DNA from: Nemertoderma westbladi
Lineage: Eukaryota; Xenacoelomorpha; Nemertodermatida; Nemertodermatidae
Assembly (NCBI GenBank): GCA_032718475.1
Contig: JAUCBJ010006176.1
Coordinates: forward strand, 1-43,598
Direction of reading: 5' to 3'
Length of the DNA stretch: 43,598 nt
Shown here: positions 39,520 through 43,598 of the stretch, piece by piece
How the letters are laid out: every line of letters starts with the position of its first letter
How positions within the stretch are numbered: the first letter of the stretch is position 1
Made by a program: the position numbers and the translations under genes
The notes under the pieces: model-generated
What the model saw: only the letters and a program-made list of their open reading frames with translations
Told to the model about the DNA's origin: nothing
The model's database searches: none

Positions 39520-39792
39520 ATGACAAAAAACGCGGCAAAAAATGCGGCAAAAAATGCGGCTAAAAACGTGGCTAAAAACGCGACAAAAAACGCGGCAGAA
39601 AACGCGACAAAAAACGTGGCAAAAAATGCGTCAAGGAAATGGTCCTTTAAAAGAAGGTCTGTATATGCATCCACAAAGAAGGTCTATGCTCTATGCACCA
39701 CCTTTATGCTGCATGGATGTAGCAGGTTTTCCGGGTCAAGGTCAGTAAAATCCGTCTGCAATAATCCTGAATTATGGGAGTACGTTCGTTAA
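39520..39792 (+). other. Open frame dominated by a 12-bp tandem repeat
   Basis: From 39526 to about 39635, about nine 12-bp units of AAAAAACGCGGC type encode NAAK/NATK/NVAK tetrapeptides, recalling LEA-like Ala/Lys helices. The frame continues to 39792 with ordinary sequence (CTTFMLHGCSRF). CpG-containing units are rare in this AT-rich surrounding. Probably an expanded minisatellite; a small alanine/lysine-rich protein is possible but unsupported. Confidence 0.4.
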
Positions 39793-40458
39793 AATGCAGT
39801 ATTTAGTCAATCAAATTTCAAAACTAAACTATATTTTGCAACTACAACAAGAGCAGTTTTAAAAAAAAGGTCTACCAAAAACTGTTTGAAACATTAAACT
39901 GACATTTAGATGTCACTTTTGTCTTAATGTGATTGTAGTCGCAGCATGATTGTATATATGACCTAATTAGTTGTTAGTTATATTTTGGACCAGGTTAGAA
40001 TGAGATTAAAATATTAAAAAACAGATATTTCACATGTGGATTTCACATTTGGATATCTTTGGAACAATATATCTCAGTTTTAATAAAATCAGTGGCACTC
40101 TCACTATAGCAAACTATTATTCTACAAAATGTGCTAATTCGATTTCAATATAGTCATAGCATTCTACAATGATAGATATTATAGTAAAAAATGCCAAATT
40201 TTATTTTGCAGCGCTCCCATGGTAACAATAATTATTTTATGAATTTTATGACACTATGATTTTATTTTAGAGTTTGAGTTGCTGGGAATCTGAAGCTTAT
40301 TAAGGCAACAATAAACAGCGCAAATAACTTAAACTTCATGATTTGAGAAATAAAGATTCTAAAAAACAGCTGACGTTTCGAATTGTAAAGCCAGTAGCTA
40401 TCATTTACAAAAGACGCAATGATTTTATATTGAGTTCTTGGAATAATGTTGCCTATTT
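39793..40458. other. AT-rich stretch with short palindromes
   Basis: GACATTTAGATGTC (39900-39913) is palindromic. GCTCCCATGGTAAC (40210-40223) resembles an X-box. On the minus strand near 40400-40365, GCTACTGGC...CGAAACGTCAGC recalls phrases found near 3' ends of some invertebrate retroelements. No gene seen. Confidence 0.4.
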
Positions 40459-41191
40459 TGTTGTTACATTATGTCAACTTGTCATCGTTCTGGTGAATTA
40501 CTTGTAATGCTGCAAGGTACCACTTTGCAGCGTTGCGGCCTATAGGACGAACGCTGCAAAGCAATCAATAACCTGGAAACAATTTCAATTACCGTATTCC
40601 AGAATGTATTTTCTCCATATATTAATGCGTGCTGTGCTGTTTTATTATCCAGTTTGCAGTGCCGGGACTAGCTACTGTATGTAAATAATTCTTTAACATG
40701 TTCTATAATCCATTATGTTGAAACGTCCAATAGAAGATATATTAGAGAAAATGAGCAAAGAAAATGGTGGCAGTGTTCAATAAAACTGAATCGACACAGA
40801 CGGGGACTTTGCTACTTTGCTTCAGTCGACTATAGTCAAGATCGATTAATGATTTATCACATCCATGCAGGAGATAACATAACAATAAACTTTAATTAGA
40901 TATAAATGTATAATTAATTAATTGTACCTCTTAATAAATTTCACTTATATTCGAAATAGCATATGATTAGAAAATTTAAATGAGCATCCATAAAATCCTT
41001 TTTTCATATAACGAACGCTGGTAAGTTGACTTAATGTAACAAAAGTACATACATCATTGTGTGTAAAGGTCACTTTTCGGCGTTAAAGACCCTTGTTTAT
41101 TTATGTAAACCCCCCTCGCTGCGCTCGCTCGGTACATAAATAAACTCGGGTCATAACGATGCAAAGTGCTACTTTGCACACAATGATGTAA
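40459..41191. repeat. Foldback/MITE-like element, copy 2, with nested inverted repeats
   Basis: Outer arms: 40459-40495 (TTTGTTGTTACATTATGTCA...) and the inverse at 41011-41045 (GTTGACTTAATGTAACAAAA). Inner palindrome: 41048-41107 pairs with 41132-41191 (TACATCATTGTGTG at both ends, GTTTATTTATGTA near the loop), with a GC-rich loop CTCGCTGCGCTCGCTCGG. The half 41011-41191 is the same repeat as 6731-6880. About 515 bases of AT-rich DNA separate the outer arms. Confidence 0.75.
40523..40561. repeat. Perfect 12-bp hairpin
   Basis: CTTTGCAGCGTT (40523-40534) pairs with AACGCTGCAAAG (40550-40561) across a 15-base loop. A competing pairing uses GCTGCAA at 40510. It lies inside the foldback element and resembles its AAAGTGxxACTTTGCA motif. 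Confidence 0.85.
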
Positions 41192-41210
41192 ATAGTTATA
41201 ATATTTTTGC

Positions 41211-41220
41211 CATTTTCATA
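41211..41220. repeat. Target-site duplication of LINE B copy III (left)
   Basis: CATTTTCATA directly abuts the (TAG)n tail; identical to 42629-42638. Confidence 0.75.
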
Positions 41221-42593
41221 CTACTACTACTACTAGGATCGGCAGCTGCATTTTTAAGAATGCTGTGCCGGCTTGTCGACAAAATTGCGCCACCACAACT
41301 CCCTATCACCCATGAAATTTGATAGATCATCCGCATCTTCAAGGCCAGTGTCCTTTAAGATGCGTCTCAAGAAAGTCATGGGCTGTCCACCATGCTTATT
41401 CACTCCATGAGGCTGCCAAAGTACAAGATTATGCACTGGCTGGTCCTCACGGTGAAAGCAATGTCCTGCAAAGCGGAGGAAATTTTGTTCTAGTGTCAAG
41501 CTTGGGGGAACGTGGGGGGTTGTGAATGTGCCATCCAGAGATTTGGTGTCCTCAGCAGTTAGAGCCCAGCATGGACTCCCATAGAGGAGTACTGGAACTA
41601 CTGCTGCTCTAAATAATCGGACCTTAAGTTTCCGATTAATTCTCGGTGACTTCCAAATCCTGGAAAGCCTATTCAAGGCTGACCATTGACCATGCCTTTC
41701 CCTTACGCATTCGACCTGACTTCTGGATCCATGATCCCAGGTAACAGAAGTCGTCCACATGCTCAAGCATACCATCCTTTGAGCTTATGCTCATCCGATC
41801 AGAGACTTGCTGAGGACTTTCAAAGTTAACTGTAAAAGTTTGGTCTTTCTGGAGTTAATAAAAAGACCAACACTAGAAGCAGCATGTTCTCAATGAGCTG
41901 AGGAGCCGTTGGGCTCCCTCTACTGATTCTGAGAATAATCCTAAGTCATCGGCAAAGTCTATATCAGAAAGGTACTTGGCAGGATTTCCTCGACTTCTGG
42001 AGCCAGTAGGTGGAGTTATCATCACCCCATCATCATTATGATGATCTAAGGACATGCGTAGAACATAGTCAACCACAATTATGAACAAGAATGGTGCAAG
42101 TGTGTCTCCCTGGAGGACACCCCATAACACTTCAAATGGTTCTGTGTCACCATCAACAGTAGACACAAATGTTGTCGACCCATCATATACTGATCTGATT
42201 GCTGCAATAATGTCATCAGGAATCCCATATAATAAAAGTATGCTGAACATACGTGAGCGAGAGACTGAATCAAAGGCCTTGAAGAAGTCAACAAAGATAA
42301 CAGCCAGATGCCTGTCTTTCTTTTTTGATAATTCTTCAATTATCCTTCTAAGTGCCAAAATGGGCTCCATGGTCCCACGACCTTTACGGAACCCATTCTG
42401 ATTTCCACGGAGCAGTCTCTCAATGGGATCCCTGATGCGATATAATATAATTCTATTGTATAGCTTTGCAGCAATCGATATCAATGAGATTCCCCGAAAA
42501 GAACCATAGAGTGTTAGGTTGCCCTTCTTGGGAACTGGCACCAACTTATATGTTTTCATTTCTTGTGGGACTCTTGTTGTTCGGTACATGTCT
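41221..42593 (-). pseudogene. LINE B copy III: 5'-truncated, internally deleted
   Basis: Seen on the minus strand: a 238-codon frame (42589-41873) with GNQNGFRKGRGTMEP, VDFFKAFDS, GVLQGDTLAPFLF and IDFADDLGLF, then a 173-codon frame (41775-41254) with ALTAEDTKSLDG, HCFHREDQ and GVNKHGGQP. A frameshift near 41870-41890 and a deletion of about 90-100 bases near 41510 (replaced by CGTGGGGGGTT) break it. The 3' end is a (TAG)n tail at 41221-41235. Homology to LINE B ends at about 42593; up to 42628 there is extra DNA, then a 10-bp target duplication. Confidence 0.9.
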
Positions 42594-42628
42594 TTACATT
42601 TGTAAAGACACCTTTACTTTTGTCGGTA
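42594..42628. other. Foldback-like addition at the 5' junction of LINE B copy III
   Basis: TGTCTTTAC (starting 42589 in the LINE) is followed after ATTT by its inverse GTAAAGACA, then CCTTTACTTTTG, and then TCGGTACAT, which repeats the LINE's own TCGGTACAT at 42581-42589. Reads as snap-back or template-switch DNA made when the LINE integrated. Confidence 0.6.
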
Positions 42629-42638
42629 CATTTTCATA
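42629..42638. repeat. Target-site duplication of LINE B copy III (right)
   Basis: CATTTTCATA, identical to 41211-41220. It lies 35 bases beyond the last LINE B homology; the intervening bases look like a 5'-junction addition. Confidence 0.7.
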
Positions 42639-43489
42639 CAACCGGTGTAACACCAAGTCCACTACTGTTATCAAATCAATATGAAAGGTCTTCCAAAAAA
42701 AATTAGTTCCATGTGGTTACCAAAAAGTATCCCATATGCCAACTGGCCCATGGACCAAGAGGTCCATAACCTTGTGATTCAGATAAGATAAAGACAGTGA
42801 TGTGCCGAGGTAAATATAATTAATGTTTGCAGTTTTTATGATTATCGTTTTTCCAGTACCACATAGTATATTTATCTCGGCTTTATCCATATTATCATAT
42901 GCACCTCCAATGTCAATATAATTTTGATTTCTTGGAATTCACTACCATACCATACATACTCTTCACCATAAACCATGCGACCATTTAATTCATTAATTAA
43001 GTAGCCATTTCAGAAATCCATCCCAACCAAATCTACGCATCAACCAGATTGTAGGTTTTAATAAATTTTCAATAGTTGCTGACTGCAACTTAACTTGGAG
43101 CCAATTTTTTATACATAGCTAGCTATGAATGACCTAAGAAAGTATTACTTGCCAGCATCCTAAATATTTCAGCAATTATAACAGTAAATATTTCTGCAAT
43201 TAACAGTTTACCTCTGTTAACATTATCGAATACAGTGGATAAATGTATAAACACTATAAATTATGTAAACGTTTTTATGCTTAGCGTTGTTGGCCAATAA
43301 TTTGAATATACAATTATGCATTTATTTCGTAGAACCATACACACTGTATGTATTTTGTATCAACTCACAGTCTCTGTGTTTAGTAATAGTAGTAAATAGT
43401 TCGAATTTAAATTAATTAATTAATAAGTAATTAATGATAACTGAATAAAAAATGGTAATTCATATTTTATTAACGCAATTCATCTGAAT
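42639..43489. other. AT-rich stretch, no gene seen
   Basis: Short palindrome TGGACCAAGAGGTCCA at 42750-42765 and AATTAATTAATTAATAA runs at about 43410-43427. A 37-codon frame at 42680 (MKGLPKKISS) has no known motif. Confidence 0.45.
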
Positions 43490-43598
43490 ATGGATAGCAA
43501 TTCCACAGTAGCAAAAGGTCCTTGTTGGGACCCTAACACAGACACAGAAGGTTGGTATGGGTGTCCAGCTGTTATCGAGCCAATGAAGAGACTCGATG
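43490..43598 (+). CDS. Possible start of a gene, cut by the window edge
   Basis: An ATG at 43490 opens a frame of 36 codons that is still open at the last base: MDSNSTVAKGPCWDP...GWYGCPAVIEPMKR. No family recognised; the Cys/Trp/Pro composition looks protein-like. Could be a first exon or part of another repeat. Confidence 0.3.
   Translation, partial: MDSNSTVAKGPCWDPNTDTEGWYGCPAVIEPMKRLD

Noticed and set aside
41100-41140. Resemblance of the CTCGCTGCGCTCGCTCGG loop to parvovirus terminal hairpins or Rep-binding GAGC repeats
   Set aside because: No Rep or capsid-like frame is present in the window, the match is short, and a repeat family explains it better.

Overview
This is a piece of an animal (metazoan, non-vertebrate-looking) nuclear genome made almost entirely of transposable elements in various states of decay. 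The evidence is the AT-rich sequence (roughly one third G+C by eye), APE-type non-LTR retrotransposons with several frameshifted copies, a Tigger/pogo-type DDE transposase fused to a PHD finger, a TTAA-flanked Kolobok/Mutator-like transposon, and decayed genes of families I associate with cnidarian, sponge, mollusc or lancelet genomes. I cannot name the phylum from this window. No intact host gene, rRNA, convincing tRNA or CRISPR array was seen. A short open frame at the extreme right edge (43490-43598) is the only candidate start of an ordinary gene.

Layout. 1-1660: relic of a pogo/Tigger transposase with a C-terminal PHD finger. 1898-2565: 3' end of a minus-strand LINE (family A). 4570-5647: minus-strand reverse-transcriptase fragment (family D). 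5740-6110: TCTG-rich repeats with a foldback. 9223-10782: long open frame with a Ulp1/C48 cysteine-protease domain and a Pro/Ser/Thr-rich tail. 10872-14008: transposon with TTAA target duplication, matching termini and a broken DD-E transposase. 14355-16605: LINE B copy I, with an 11-bp target duplication inside a tandem repeat unit. 18500-21985: long-inverted-repeat element with an 8-bp target duplication, hairpin-array arms and two convergent gene relics. 24653-26472: second long-inverted-repeat element carrying a YqaJ-type nuclease exon. 27155-28073 and 38085-38985: inverted copies of a 0.9-kb repeat studded with RFX X-box-like palindromes. Between those copies lie a decayed gene with PIN-like motifs (28168-29797), LINE B copy II (29798-38081), and a near full-length two-ORF LINE C (about 30405-35170) nested inside LINE B's endonuclease. 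39520-39792: 12-bp repeat frame. 40459-41191: foldback/MITE-like repeat. 41221-42593: LINE B copy III with a 10-bp target duplication.

The strongest candidate for something new is a recurring architecture. Two elements (18500-21985 and 24653-26472), and arguably a third (27155-38985 with later LINE insertions), consist of long inverted arms around a gene that is not a recognisable classical transposase. In the first, the arms are tandem arrays of about 42-bp units, each containing a small hairpin, 13 units on one side and 18 on the other. In the second, both arms carry a CRE, CCAAT and TATA-like series facing inward. All family calls are from motif recognition by eye; no database search was made.
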